From: Ferruginibacter sp. HRS2-29
Lineage (GTDB): Bacteria; Bacteroidota; Bacteroidia; Chitinophagales; Chitinophagaceae
Length of the DNA: 64,000 bases
Reading direction: 5' to 3'
Assembly: GCF_024343615.1 (NCBI RefSeq)
Contig: NZ_RJUB01000004.1
Location: forward strand, 62,001-126,000
Shown: positions 15,238-24,143 of the stretch, one piece after another
How the letters are laid out: every line of letters starts with the position of its first letter
Numbering within the stretch: position 1 is the stretch's first letter
Made by a program: the position numbers and the translations under genes
The notes under the pieces: generated by a model
The model's input: the letters and a program-made list of their open reading frames with translations, nothing else
Told to the model about the DNA's origin: nothing
Database searches by the model: none

Positions 15238-16431
15238 ATGCCGACATTACGCATTTCCCTGTTATTATTTTTTGCAGCTTTCTCTTTTAATTTTTGTTGT
15301 GCCCAGGGCAAAAAAGTGAAGCCTCTCAGTCAGAAAAAGATCGCTGCACTCCTGCATGATGCCGCAGAAAAATACCGGCTGATGGATCAGTCATTACAAC
15401 CCGACCAGTTTCCACGAAGCCTTGATACCAGTGGAAACCTGGTGACCAATAACCGTGGCTGGTGGACCAGCGGATTTTTTCCCGGAAGCCTCTGGTATCT
15501 CTATGAGTTTACAAAAGACAGTGCAGTAAAAAACGCCGCGATACGCCGTACAAAAGCTGTTGAAAAAGAAAGCCTGAATACCGGCGACCATGATATCGGC
15601 TTCAAGATATGGTGCAGCGTGGGCAATCAATTAAGGATCACAAAAGACACCGCGGCTACTTTACCTGTTATACTCGATGCGGCAAAAAGTTTGTCGGAAA
15701 GATTCGACCCTACGGTAGGGCTTATACGCAGCTGGGGCAAACTCGATGACCCCAAAGAGTTCCTCGTGATCATCGATAACATGATGAACCTCGAACTGTT
15801 ATTTGAAGCGACAAAACTGAGCGGCGATTCTTCATTTTACAGGATCGCTATTTCGCATGCTGATAAAACAATGACCAATCATTTCAGGGCCGATGGCAGC
15901 AGTTATCACGTAGTGAATTATGATGGCAAAACCGGGAATGTGATTGTGAAGCGCACTGCACAAGGTTTTGCGGATAACAGTGCGTGGGCACGCGGACAAG
16001 CCTGGGGATTATATGGTTATACAATGTGCTACCGCGAAACGAAAGATAAAAGATACCTGGAGCAGGCGAAAAAGATAGCAGGCTTTTTGCTGAACCACCC
16101 CAACCTGCCTGCTGATAAGATTCCATACTGGGATTTCAATGCGCCTAATATTCCTGCTGCTTTAAGAGATGCTTCAGCAGCCTCCATCATAGCTTCCGCG
16201 TTGCTGGAACTTTCAGGTTATGCTACACCTGGTGAGGCTGAATTATACAGAACGACTGCCAACACGATCGTATCAAACCTTGGCAGCGATCAGTATCTCA
16301 ATAAAAAAGGGGAACAACATCATTTTATCCTCAAACATAGTGTGGGGCATCTTCCTGCAAAAAGCGAAGTGGATGTACCGTTGAGCTACGCGGATTATTA
16401 TTACATAGAAAGTTTGATGAGATTGAGATAG
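15238..16431 (+). CDS. Glycoside hydrolase family 88 protein (unsaturated glucuronyl hydrolase type)
   Basis: 397 residues with an N-terminal signal peptide (MPTLRISLLLFFAAFSFNFC). The (alpha/alpha)6-barrel family GH88/UGL is recognisable by NRGWWTSGFFPGSLWYLYE (about 61-79), GDHDIGFKIWCSVGN (about 114-128) and IIDNMMNLELLFEA (about 177-190), the last two holding the catalytic aspartates, and by GFADNSAWARGQAWGLYGY near 243. GH88 enzymes hydrolyse unsaturated uronic-acid ends made by polysaccharide lyases. No lyase or SusCD pair lies next to it, so its substrate cannot be told from the context. The N-terminal signal implies periplasmic location. Confidence 0.9.
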   Translation: MPTLRISLLLFFAAFSFNFCCAQGKKVKPLSQKKIAALLHDAAEKYRLMDQSLQPDQFPRSLDTSGNLVTNNRGWWTSGFFPGSLWYLYEFTKDSAVKNAAIRRTKAVEKESLNTGDHDIGFKIWCSVGNQLRITKDTAATLPVILDAAKSLSERFDPTVGLIRSWGKLDDPKEFLVIIDNMMNLELLFEATKLSGDSSFYRIAISHADKTMTNHFRADGSSYHVVNYDGKTGNVIVKRTAQGFADNSAWARGQAWGLYGYTMCYRETKDKRYLEQAKKIAGFLLNHPNLPADKIPYWDFNAPNIPAALRDASAASIIASALLELSGYATPGEAELYRTTANTIVSNLGSDQYLNKKGEQHHFILKHSVGHLPAKSEVDVPLSYADYYYIESLMRLR

Positions 16432-16517
16432 TTTTAGAGATCAGAGTTTAGGCACCCATTAAAGGAAACGCTAAACACTAATCCCTAAGCCCTGATCCCT
16501 CTCTAAACTCAGCTAAA
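16431..16517. repeat. Inverted-arm element of the CTAAACCCTRATCTCTAAAC family
   Basis: Left arm GTTTTAGAGATCAGAGTTTA (from 16431), right arm 16471-16517 with CTAAACACTAATCCCTAAGC and CCTGATCCCTCTCTAAACTC. The same family forms the element at 40554-40620. It separates the convergent GH88 and msrA genes. Confidence 0.8.
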
Positions 16518-16998
16518 ATTTCTTCACATACCGATGGCAATAAGGACTATGTCCGTTCTTACCATAATAGTCATGATGATAATCTTCTGCCGGGTAAAAC
16601 GTGGTGGCTTTCGTTACTTCGGTCACTACTTTATATCCTTTATCTTTTAACTGTTGGATCAATTCTTCCGCGGTTTGTTTTTGTTCATCATTGAGATAAA
16701 AAATGCCTGAACGGTATTGCGGGCCAATATCGGGGCCCTGGCCATCTACCTGCCCTGGTTCATGAGTTTCAAAAAACAATTTTGTAAGATCGCTGTAAGA
16801 TATCTTTTCAGGATCATAGATCACTTCCACGGCTTCCGCATGGCCGGTACGACCGGTACATACGTCCTTGTAGGTAGGGTTTTCCAGAGTACCACCAATA
16901 TAACCCGGTGCTGTGGAAATGACGCCTTCCGCTTTTTTCATGTAAAACTCGGTGCCCCAGAAACATCCTGAGGCGAATATTGCTCTTTCTGTATTCAT
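16513..16998 (-). CDS. msrA: Peptide-methionine (S)-S-oxide reductase
   Basis: 161 residues with the MsrA active-site motif ASGCFWGTEFYM, Cys12 being the nucleophile that reduces the S epimer of methionine sulfoxide in proteins. PGYIGGTLENPTYKDVCTG and GHAEAVEVIYDPEKISY are typical MsrA blocks. It lies 12 bases downstream of msrB on the same strand, so the two form a repair operon covering both sulfoxide epimers. No signal peptide, so cytoplasmic. The C-terminal PYCHRYVKKF provides one possible resolving Cys. Confidence 0.95.
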   Translation of the reverse strand: MNTERAIFASGCFWGTEFYMKKAEGVISTAPGYIGGTLENPTYKDVCTGRTGHAEAVEVIYDPEKISYSDLTKLFFETHEPGQVDGQGPDIGPQYRSGIFYLNDEQKQTAEELIQQLKDKGYKVVTEVTKATTFYPAEDYHHDYYGKNGHSPYCHRYVKKF

Positions 16999-17010
16999 CT
17001 GTTTAATTTT

Positions 17011-17370
17011 TTAAGCTGGTATAAATTTCATCGAGATCGAATTCACGCAGTGCCTGGTATTTTTAGCGGTAAACCTTTCTCCGACAAATACATGTCCGAG
17101 ATGTGCATCGCAATTGGCACATACGATCTCTGTACGATGGCCATCCGCATCAGGCACATGTTTTACCGCACCAGGGATCTCATCATCAAAACTCGGCCAT
17201 CCGCAATGCGAATCGAATTTATCTTCTGATTTATATAAAGGTGCGTTGCAACGCCTGCATACATAAGTTCCGGCCTGTTTATTATTGTTATACTCGCCGG
17301 TAAACGGCATTTCTGTGCCTTTTCTTACGATCACATATTCTTCTTCCGGGGTTAATTTGTTCAGTTCCAT
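17011..17370 (-). CDS. msrB: Peptide-methionine (R)-S-oxide reductase
   Basis: 119 residues with two zinc-binding CxxC pairs ([14 protein letters not shown] at 37-50 and [13 protein letters not shown] near 83) and the catalytic [11 protein letters not shown] near residue 107. It reduces the R epimer of methionine sulfoxide. The start ATG at 17370 gives a family-normal length. It is the first gene of an msrB-msrA pair; the plus strand upstream holds a 430-base non-coding stretch. Confidence 0.95.
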   Translation of the reverse strand: MELNKLTPEEEYVIVRKGTEMPFTGEYNNNKQAGTYVCRRCNAPLYKSEDKFDSHCGWPSFDDEIPGAVKHVPDADGHRTEIVCANCDAHLGHVFVGERFTAKNTRHCVNSISMKFIPA

Positions 17371-17568
17371 ATGTTTGATTTTTTTGTCAGAACGTGCCTT
17401 GTGGCGCGTTCACTTATTATTACAAATAGTATGCAAGTATTTTAAAAACTATCGGGTTGTCATTTTGGCGGTTTATTGTTAAAGCAAATTAAACATCTGT
17501 GGCGTTTTTACTTTATTTCGTGGCTATCTTATAAAGGTATTCCGTTATACTCCACGCCCGTCGGGTCG

Positions 17569-17695
17569 AATGTTTGCGCTCCCCACAGTACTGTGCGGGA
17601 CTGCACCCGCTGGTTTGGAATAGATGGCGCTTCGCGATCCATTCCAATTTCGCCTACGGCGAAACCCCACCGGCTGAGGCCGTTCTACAAACGTT
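17569..17695. other. Multi-helix structured element (candidate ncRNA or dispersed repeat)
   Basis: A GC-richer block inside a 430-base gap (17371-17800). Helices seen directly: a closing stem AATGTTTG (17569-17576) with CAAACGTT (17688-17695); CACAGTACTGTG (17584-17595) or the alternative GCGGG/CCCGC (17595-17610); TTGGAAT/ATTCCAA enclosing two further short stems (17615-17647); TTTCGCC/GGCGAAA (17648-17664); CGGC/GCCG (17671-17682). This is a multi-branched fold of about 127 nt with few unpaired bases. An ORF across it looks random. It may be a structured RNA, a REP-like palindromic element or a mobile-element remnant. Confidence 0.6.
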
Positions 17696-17751
17696 GATAC
17701 TTTAAAAGTATGGCGGAAATAAATTATAAAATTTTCGATTTTAAATGAAAA

Positions 17752-17772
17752 GACCCCGCAACAAACGGGGCC
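17752..17772 (-). terminator. Intrinsic terminator of the RND efflux operon
   Basis: On the minus strand: GGCCCCG, a 7-nt loop, CGGGGTC, then TTTTC. The stem is 7 bp with one G-U pair. It lies about 30 bases past the stop of the permease gene. Confidence 0.8.
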
Positions 17773-17800
17773 AAATTCGTAATTTTTAATTCGTAATTGT

Positions 17801-20800
17801 TTATAGTCCTGAATTTATGATCGTTTCATCCACCTTATCTATCTCTGCTTTTTCTTCTTTTAGTTTTTTGATCTTTTTACCATACGATATTTTGGTGATC
17901 AGTACAAACAGTACCGGCACTACAAATATCGCCAGCGTTGTGGCCGACAGCATCCCTCCAAATACGGTCCAGCCAATGGTTTTACGGGATTCAGCGGCAG
18001 CGCCGGTAGCAAAAGCCAGTGGCAATACACCAAGGATGAATGCCAGTGAAGTCATAACGATCGGGCGCAGACGAAGGTTTACCGCCTGCAATGTTGCCGC
18101 TATGATGTCCACACCATGGTCTACCCTTTCTTTGGCGAACTCAACGATCAGGATGGCATTTTTTGCCGCCAGGCCGATCAGGGTGATGAGACCGATCTGC
18201 GCATAAACGTTATTGGTAAGTTTCGGCAGCAACAATAAGGTCAGGATAGACCCGAATGCCCCGATAGGAACCGCAAACAATACAGAGAAAGGTATCGACC
18301 AGCTTTCGTACAAGGCTGCCAGGAACAGGAATACGAAGATGATCGAGATCGCGAAGATGATCACCGTACTGTCCCCGGCGGCAATTTCTTCACGGCTCAG
18401 ACCACTGAATTCGTAACTGTAACCCACGGGCAACGATTTAGCGGCCACTTCTTTTAAGGCATCAATTGCCTGTCCGCTACTGAAACCGGGCTTTGGCCCA
18501 CCATTGATCTCAATCGCCCTGTAAATATTGTAATGCGAGATGAGCGACGGGCTTTCCACCACTTTCGTGGATACCAGCGTGCTCAGCGGGATCATGCTGC
18601 CCTGGCTGTTTCGCACATAGTATTTCCCCAGTTCACTGATAGAGGAACGGTACGAGCTATCCGCCTGCGCCATCACCCTGAAGTTTCTTCCATAAAGGTT
18701 GAAATCATTCACATAACTACTTCCGAGTAATGTACTCATCGTAGCATATACATCCGACACAGACACACCCATTTTCTTCGCCTGTTCTTTATCTACATCC
18801 ACCTGGTAACTTGGCGTGTGCGTAGTGAAGAAGGTATAAGCCATCCCGATCTCTTTGCGTTGGTTCACTTCCGCGAGGAAATTACGGGCAACTGCTTCAA
18901 ATTGCTGGATATTATCGGTACTGGTTGTTTGTTGTAATTCAAATGTGAAACCAGCTGTTTGCCCAAGTCCGGGTATTGCAGGTGGCGCGATAGGCAATAT
19001 CCTTGCTTCCTTGATGTCAGCCGTAGCTTTCTGGATATTCGCGATGATGCTTTGCAACTGCAGCTCTTTCGATTTCCGGTCGTCCCATGGTTTGAGGTTC
19101 ACGAACATCGTACCCACATTGGATTTATTGGAAAAGCTGATGATGTTTAATCCCGCAAGCCCGCCTACTGTACGCACACCCGGCACTTTTTGCACACGCC
19201 CCATGATATCGAGCAACATGGCTTTACTCCTGCTGGTAGAAGCACCTTCAGGCATTTCGTAGGTAACATATAACCTGCCCTCATCTTCCGAAGGAATGAA
19301 CCCGGATGGTTTGGCTTTGAACATGAAGAACAATCCTACGAAAAGGCACACCAGCATGATGAGCACCAGCGGTGTGGCACGGATCCATTTGGCGACACCC
19401 CTGGTATAGGCACGGTTCATTTTACCAAACTTATCATTGAACCATGCAAAGAATTTTTCCAACACATTCTTTTTCGCATTTTCATCTTTGGATGGTTTCA
19501 GCATGATGCTGCACAATGCCGGTGTGAGTGATAAGGCTACAAATGCCGATATCATTACGGATACCGCGATGGTGATGGCAAACTGCTGGTACAAGCGGCC
19601 TACGATACCTGGAATGAACCCTACCGGTACAAATACCGCGGCAAGGATCAATGCTATCGCAATCACCGGGCCCGAAATATCCCGCATCGCTTTACGCGTG
19701 GCTTCCTTCGGGGATAATTTCTGATGATCTATATAATGCTGCACGGCCTCCACCACTACGATGGCATCATCCACCACAATACCGATGGCCAGTACGAACG
19801 CGAACAATGTAAGCGTATTGATGGTGAACCCGAATGGTATGAAAAAGATGAACGTACCGATCAATGAAACCGGGATCGCCAATACAGGGATCAATGTCGC
19901 TCTCCAGTTTTGCAGGAACAGGAACACCACCACTACCACAAGGATCAGGGCTTCTATGAGGGTATGCAATACTTCTTCGATCGAAACTTTTACTACCGTA
20001 ACGGTCTCTAACGGCATCGCATAGTCGATATCTTTCGGGAAAGTCTTTTTGATCTCCGTCAGCGCCTTTGTCAACCCTTCGTATGTGGTCAACGCATTGG
20101 CGCCGGGCGCCTGGTAGATCAATACGAATGCGGCGGGCTTGCCATCCACATAAGCGTTACTACCGTAATCAAATTTACCCAGTTCTACCCTTGCCACATC
20201 TTTCAGGTAAACGATCGTTCCGGTTTCAGGCCGTGTACGAACGATTATATTTTCAAATTGTTCTTTTGTATTCAGGCGGCTGTTGGTAAGTACGCTGTAC
20301 TCGAAGCTTTGCACATTGGGTTGCGGATTACCACCGATCGTTCCTGCGGCAACCTGAAGATTTTGTTCCGACAATGCAGCAAGGATATCGGAAGTGGTCA
20401 TTTCCAGGGCGGCCAGTTTCTCAGGATTGAGCCATATACGCATGCCGAAATCATCCGCACGCGAAACGATATCACCCACACCCGGTACCCTTTGCAAAGC
20501 ATCTTTCAGGTAGATGTTGGCATAGTTGCCGATGAAGGTAGCATCGTGCGTTCCATTCGGGGAATACAATGCCAGCGCCACCATGATACTGGGGTTACGC
20601 TTTCTAACGGTAAGACCTAAACGCTTTACCGCATCGGGTAAGGTAGGTTGCGCAACACTCACCCTGTTCTGTACATCCAGCGCCGCAATATTGACATCGG
20701 TGCCGATATCAAAGTTCACGTTGATGCTGCTCTGTCCGCTGCTGGTACTGTTGCTGCTCATGTAAGTCATGCCCGGCGTACCATTGATCTGGGTTTCTAT

Positions 20801-20995
20801 CGCAGTTGTTGTTGTCTGTTCTACAGTCTGTGCATCCGCACCGGTAAAGTTTCCCGATACAGTCACCGTTGGTGGGGTGATGTTCGGATATTGTGCAATG
20901 GGCAACACGGTCATGGCGATCAAGCCCACCAGCACGATCACCACTGAGATCACGATTGCCGTTACAGGTTTTTTTATAAAAGTTTCTGCTATCAT
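17801..20995 (-). CDS. RND multidrug efflux permease (HAE1 / AcrB family)
   Basis: 1064 residues, typical of inner-membrane RND proton-drug antiporters. TM1 (FIKKPVTAIVISVVIVLVGL) opens the protein. TM4 carries the proton-relay Asp-Asp pair in AIGIVVDDAIVVVEAVQ (about residue 410), and TM10 has the conserved Lys in LAAKNAILIVEFAKER. Two large periplasmic loops with the FTGADAQTVEQTTTTAIETQ porter signature are present. It is the last gene of a three-gene operon tolC-like, adaptor, permease on the minus strand. The drug or metabolite exported is not deducible. A terminator lies downstream. Confidence 0.95.
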   Translation of the reverse strand: MIAETFIKKPVTAIVISVVIVLVGLIAMTVLPIAQYPNITPPTVTVSGNFTGADAQTVEQTTTTAIETQINGTPGMTYMSSNSTSSGQSSINVNFDIGTDVNIAALDVQNRVSVAQPTLPDAVKRLGLTVRKRNPSIMVALALYSPNGTHDATFIGNYANIYLKDALQRVPGVGDIVSRADDFGMRIWLNPEKLAALEMTTSDILAALSEQNLQVAAGTIGGNPQPNVQSFEYSVLTNSRLNTKEQFENIIVRTRPETGTIVYLKDVARVELGKFDYGSNAYVDGKPAAFVLIYQAPGANALTTYEGLTKALTEIKKTFPKDIDYAMPLETVTVVKVSIEEVLHTLIEALILVVVVVFLFLQNWRATLIPVLAIPVSLIGTFIFFIPFGFTINTLTLFAFVLAIGIVVDDAIVVVEAVQHYIDHQKLSPKEATRKAMRDISGPVIAIALILAAVFVPVGFIPGIVGRLYQQFAITIAVSVMISAFVALSLTPALCSIMLKPSKDENAKKNVLEKFFAWFNDKFGKMNRAYTRGVAKWIRATPLVLIMLVCLFVGLFFMFKAKPSGFIPSEDEGRLYVTYEMPEGASTSRSKAMLLDIMGRVQKVPGVRTVGGLAGLNIISFSNKSNVGTMFVNLKPWDDRKSKELQLQSIIANIQKATADIKEARILPIAPPAIPGLGQTAGFTFELQQTTSTDNIQQFEAVARNFLAEVNQRKEIGMAYTFFTTHTPSYQVDVDKEQAKKMGVSVSDVYATMSTLLGSSYVNDFNLYGRNFRVMAQADSSYRSSISELGKYYVRNSQGSMIPLSTLVSTKVVESPSLISHYNIYRAIEINGGPKPGFSSGQAIDALKEVAAKSLPVGYSYEFSGLSREEIAAGDSTVIIFAISIIFVFLFLAALYESWSIPFSVLFAVPIGAFGSILTLLLLPKLTNNVYAQIGLITLIGLAAKNAILIVEFAKERVDHGVDIIAATLQAVNLRLRPIVMTSLAFILGVLPLAFATGAAAESRKTIGWTVFGGMLSATTLAIFVVPVLFVLITKISYGKKIKKLKEEKAEIDKVDETIINSGL

Positions 20996-21034
20996 TTGTC
21001 GTTTTTTCGGCTGCTTACCAGCCTATACATGAAT

Positions 21035-22180
21035 CTATTTTTTTGGTGCTGCAGCGCCCGCTGCCGCAGGCGCACCTATCGTTACTTTAGTTCCTTCCCT
21101 GAGATTTTGAACACCCTGGGTAACTACTTTTTCGCCTGCCTTCAATCCATCTTTTACAATAATGTCAGCACCAAGCGCTTTCCCCAGCACAATTTTTCTC
21201 TGAGAAACCTTGCTGCTATCGCCCGGTACATACACAAAATATTCGCCGAGCTGCTCTACCACTGCTTTGTAAGGTATCACCAACGCCTGTGTGGCGCTGT
21301 TGTTTTTTACCCTTACTGTTCCGTTCATACCGGCTTTCAGCAGGTTTTCTTTATTAGGGAAAACGAGCCTTGCCTTGATAGTACCGGTTTGCGGGTTCAC
21401 CGCCCTGTCTATCAATGCCAGTTTACCGGGCTGAGGATAAACTTCCCCTTCAAATGCCAGTGTAAAAGTAGAATCGCCTGCTTTCGGCTTTTCATTCAAC
21501 ATGTTGGCGAAACGGAAGATATCTTTTTGTTCTACGTTGAAATCAACCGCCAGTTCACCATCAGCCGAAACTGTATTGAGTAACGTTTGTCCGGCAGTAA
21601 CCGCCGCACCGGTTTTAACCAATGAAATACCGATGATACCATCAAACGGCGCAAATACTTTTGTATAACGCACGCTGGTAGAAACGGCCTGTATATTCGC
21701 TCTTGCAGCAGCAGCCTGGCGTTGAGCCACCTGTACAGCCGCATCGGCATTATCCACCAGTTGTTTCGCTACGGCATCCGCACGATCAAGTTCGTGATAA
21801 CGGGCTGCGTCTTTTTCTGCTTTATTGAGATTGGCTTCCACTACCTGCAGATTGGCGACCGCTTGCTGATAATTGGCAGAGTACAATTGCGCATCTACCG
21901 AATAAAGCAATTGGCCTTTTCTCACTTTTGCGCCGTCGGCGAAATGAACACCTGTGATGAAGCCACTTACCTGCGGACGAAGTTCTACCTGGTTCAACGG
22001 AGTGATGGTAGCCGGGTATTCATCAAAATAAACAGCATCCGTAGCCCTTACTTCTTCTACAGTAACATTGGGTGGCGGTGGTGGTGGCGGTGTGCTGGCT
22101 TTATTGCCACAAGCTGCCATCAGCAGCAATGAAGCGATCCCGGTATATCTGAAGAGTTGTTTTGACAATGTATGATTCAT
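21035..22180 (-). CDS. RND efflux periplasmic adaptor subunit (membrane fusion protein)
   Basis: 381 residues. The lipoprotein signal ends at LLLMAACGN (Cys24), followed by a poly-Pro stretch (PPPPPPP). The MFP pattern is clear: beta-barrel/lipoyl halves around EYPATITPLNQVELRPQVSG and GAKVRKGQLLYSVDAQ, a helical hairpin (AVANLQVVEANLNKAEKDAA), the second lipoyl half VFAPFDGIIGISLVKTGAAV, and a beta-barrel with NTVSADGELAVDFNVEQ. It links the permease to the outer-membrane channel. 39 bases separate it from the permease gene and 38 from the upstream tolC-like gene. Confidence 0.95.
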   Translation of the reverse strand: MNHTLSKQLFRYTGIASLLLMAACGNKASTPPPPPPPNVTVEEVRATDAVYFDEYPATITPLNQVELRPQVSGFITGVHFADGAKVRKGQLLYSVDAQLYSANYQQAVANLQVVEANLNKAEKDAARYHELDRADAVAKQLVDNADAAVQVAQRQAAAARANIQAVSTSVRYTKVFAPFDGIIGISLVKTGAAVTAGQTLLNTVSADGELAVDFNVEQKDIFRFANMLNEKPKAGDSTFTLAFEGEVYPQPGKLALIDRAVNPQTGTIKARLVFPNKENLLKAGMNGTVRVKNNSATQALVIPYKAVVEQLGEYFVYVPGDSSKVSQRKIVLGKALGADIIVKDGLKAGEKVVTQGVQNLREGTKVTIGAPAAAGAAAPKK

Positions 22181-22218
22181 ATTTTCTTATTGTAATGTTG
22201 GAGAATTATTCTTTATAA

Positions 22219-23604
22219 TTAATAGGCGATCTGACCCAGCGCCTTCTGAACATCTGTTTTGGCGGCCAGCACCTGGTAGAGCGAATTGAAATAATTGATC
22301 TGTGAAGTACGCAGGTCAGTTTCCGCGGTGATCACTTCGAGATATGTTTTAATACCCGAACGATATTGCAGGTTGATCACATCGTATACTTCCCGGGCAA
22401 CCTGTACGTTTTCTTTCAATGCGAGATAATTTTCGAGGTTGCTTTGGTATACCGCCAGGGCCTGTGCATACTGGGCATTTACATTGTTTTTCAACGCAGC
22501 GATATCGTAGCTGTTGCGTTTCAACTGCAATTCAGCAGTTTTGATATTCGCCTTACGTTTTCCTCCCTGGAAAATAGGCACGGCCAAAGTCAGCGCAGCA
22601 AATGAGTTGGGAAAATTGGTGTTGTATAATTTACCAAAATCATTGTTCTGAAAGTTGAGGTTGTATGCACCATTCACAGAAACAGACGGAAGATAACTCC
22701 AACGGTTATACGAAACATTCGCACTCAAAAGTTTCTGTTGTGTTTCCAGCAACCTGTACTCGATACGTGATTTGTAATCCGGTCTCTGTAAGGTATCCAG
22801 CGCTATTTCGTTTTCCATCGCGGTGCTGTCGTACACAATATTCAGCGTGCCCGATTCAGGATAAGCCATCAAAGACTTCAAATATTCCAGCTTGGCTTTC
22901 ACCAGCTCCTCATTGCTGCGTTTGGAAGCCTTCAGGTTGTTGAGCGTGATCGTTGCCCTTTTGTAATCGATCTTATCGGTGATGCCCGCCTTGTATTGCG
23001 CAGTAGCATCTTTAAGGCTACGCTCCACCCTGGTAATATTTTCAGTGGCTACTTTTATCTGCTGGGTAGTGGCCAATACATCATAAAATGCTTTGGTCAC
23101 ATTTACCGCAAGGTCTATCTTATTGCTTTCGGTAGTTTGTCTTGTCTGCAGCAATACATCAGATTTTGTGCGGCGCGCCAGTAAAACATCCCTGTTGAAG
23201 ATCGTTTGTGATGCGGTGAATTGTCCTGCGGAAGTATTATCAACACCAAGCCGGATGGCGTTTCCACCGATCACACTTGTCTGCAATAAAAAATTATGCT
23301 GTAAACTGTAGGCGAAATTCACCTGGGGGTACCAATCTGCCAGTTTGCTGCGCACAGTAGATGCGGTGATCTCTTCATCCAGCAAAGCCTGCTGTATACG
23401 CGGTTGATTTTTGATGGCATACTCAACGGCTGCTTTCAACGTCACCTCATTGAGCAGGCTATCCTGTGAGTTTGCCTGGGCAGACACCGCAAAAGGCGAC
23501 AGGCAGATCAACATCGCCACACCCAACACAATTTTTCCCGGCCTTAAATTTCGCTCCTCCACAGGTGCAGGCCCGTTCATTCTTTTGTTCCTCATTACTA
23601 TCAC
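22219..23604 (-). CDS. TolC family outer-membrane efflux channel
   Basis: 461 residues if translated from 23604; Met4 and Met9 are alternative starts that would shorten the hydrophilic N-region before the signal peptide (VLGVAMLICLSPFAVSAQ). Mature TolC-type features: repeated helical segments such as LKAAVEYAIKNQPRIQQALL, ARRTKSDVLLQTRQTTESNK and QLQLKRNSYDIAALKNNVNAQ-like regions, with a C-terminal RTSQINYFNSLYQVLAAKTD. It is the first gene of the efflux operon and is preceded by a likely operator and -7 element at 23880-23921. Confidence 0.92.
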   Translation of the reverse strand: MIVMRNKRMNGPAPVEERNLRPGKIVLGVAMLICLSPFAVSAQANSQDSLLNEVTLKAAVEYAIKNQPRIQQALLDEEITASTVRSKLADWYPQVNFAYSLQHNFLLQTSVIGGNAIRLGVDNTSAGQFTASQTIFNRDVLLARRTKSDVLLQTRQTTESNKIDLAVNVTKAFYDVLATTQQIKVATENITRVERSLKDATAQYKAGITDKIDYKRATITLNNLKASKRSNEELVKAKLEYLKSLMAYPESGTLNIVYDSTAMENEIALDTLQRPDYKSRIEYRLLETQQKLLSANVSYNRWSYLPSVSVNGAYNLNFQNNDFGKLYNTNFPNSFAALTLAVPIFQGGKRKANIKTAELQLKRNSYDIAALKNNVNAQYAQALAVYQSNLENYLALKENVQVAREVYDVINLQYRSGIKTYLEVITAETDLRTSQINYFNSLYQVLAAKTDVQKALGQIAY

Positions 23605-23879
23605 TTTATTCTTAAATTAAATGCCCTGGCTACATGGGTATGCAGGGCAACACTTCAGTTCGTGTTTCAAGGCTGGCAATCGAACTATGGCTATCGTGGT
23701 ATGATCTGAACGATGAAGAACCGCAGGCAGGGATCAAAGCTAAGTGCAGCCGTTGCTGAATGTTTGTAATGCATTCATTTTCATTGTAATAATAACCCTT
23801 CAGGTTCCCTTCATCCAAGGCCCGGTATGGCATCCGGAACCACTGTTTTCATCAAATACCCAATGATACATTGAAGATG
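23605..23879. other. Leader region of the efflux operon, no gene seen
   Basis: About 275 bases between the -7 element and the tolC-like start. No credible frame or convincing hairpin was found; the transcript would have a long 5' leader. Confidence 0.4.
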
Positions 23880-23887
23880 CAAATGTA
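23880..23887 (-). promoter_or_regulatory. -7 element TACATTTG for the RND efflux operon
   Basis: On the minus strand TACATTTG matches TAnnTTTG. The palindrome at 23900-23921 starts 12 bases upstream of it, over the -33 region. Confidence 0.55.
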
Positions 23888-23899
23888 TTATTTATTTTG

Positions 23900-23921
23900 A
23901 AATTAAACAGATGTTTAATTT
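23900..23921. promoter_or_regulatory. Candidate repressor operator, 10-bp arms
   Basis: Inverted repeat with core AATTAAACAGATGTTTAATT, ten-base arms and a two-base centre. Its position over the -33 region of the efflux promoter fits a TetR- or MarR-type repressor site. No regulator gene of that kind lies nearby. Confidence 0.6.
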
Positions 23922-24000
23922 TTTAAACGGTAATAATTTCCGCTAATCGGAAATATGGTGGCGAGTGGCGGATGCGGGTTATTGATCGTTAGCGAAATTA

Positions 24001-24092
24001 TCTCTGCGAAGTTTGTTTTTCCTTGGTACTCTGCGGTGAAGCAAGGTTTCTTAAACCGCAGAGAACAGGAGTTAAAGGAGTTTTCGCAGAGA
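24001..24092. repeat. Nested inverted-arm element of the CTCTGCG family
   Basis: Outer arms TCTCTGCGAA (24001-24010) and TTCGCAGAGA (24083-24092); inner arms CTCTGCGGT (24029-24037) and ACCGCAGAG (24055-24063). It lies between the AsmA-like gene and the efflux promoter. Confidence 0.82.
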
Positions 24093-24143
24093 AAACGCAT
24101 TTTAACTACCCTCATACGATCACCAACCCGTCAACCGGCACTA

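Noticed and set aside
16513..17370. Mobile-element transfer of msrBA
   Set aside because: Codon and base composition and orientation fit the neighbourhood; no flanking repeats or integrase.
17476..17697. 73-codon ORF across the hairpin-dense element
   Set aside because: The frame follows the stems, has Cys/Arg/Pro-rich random composition, and lacks any start-context support.
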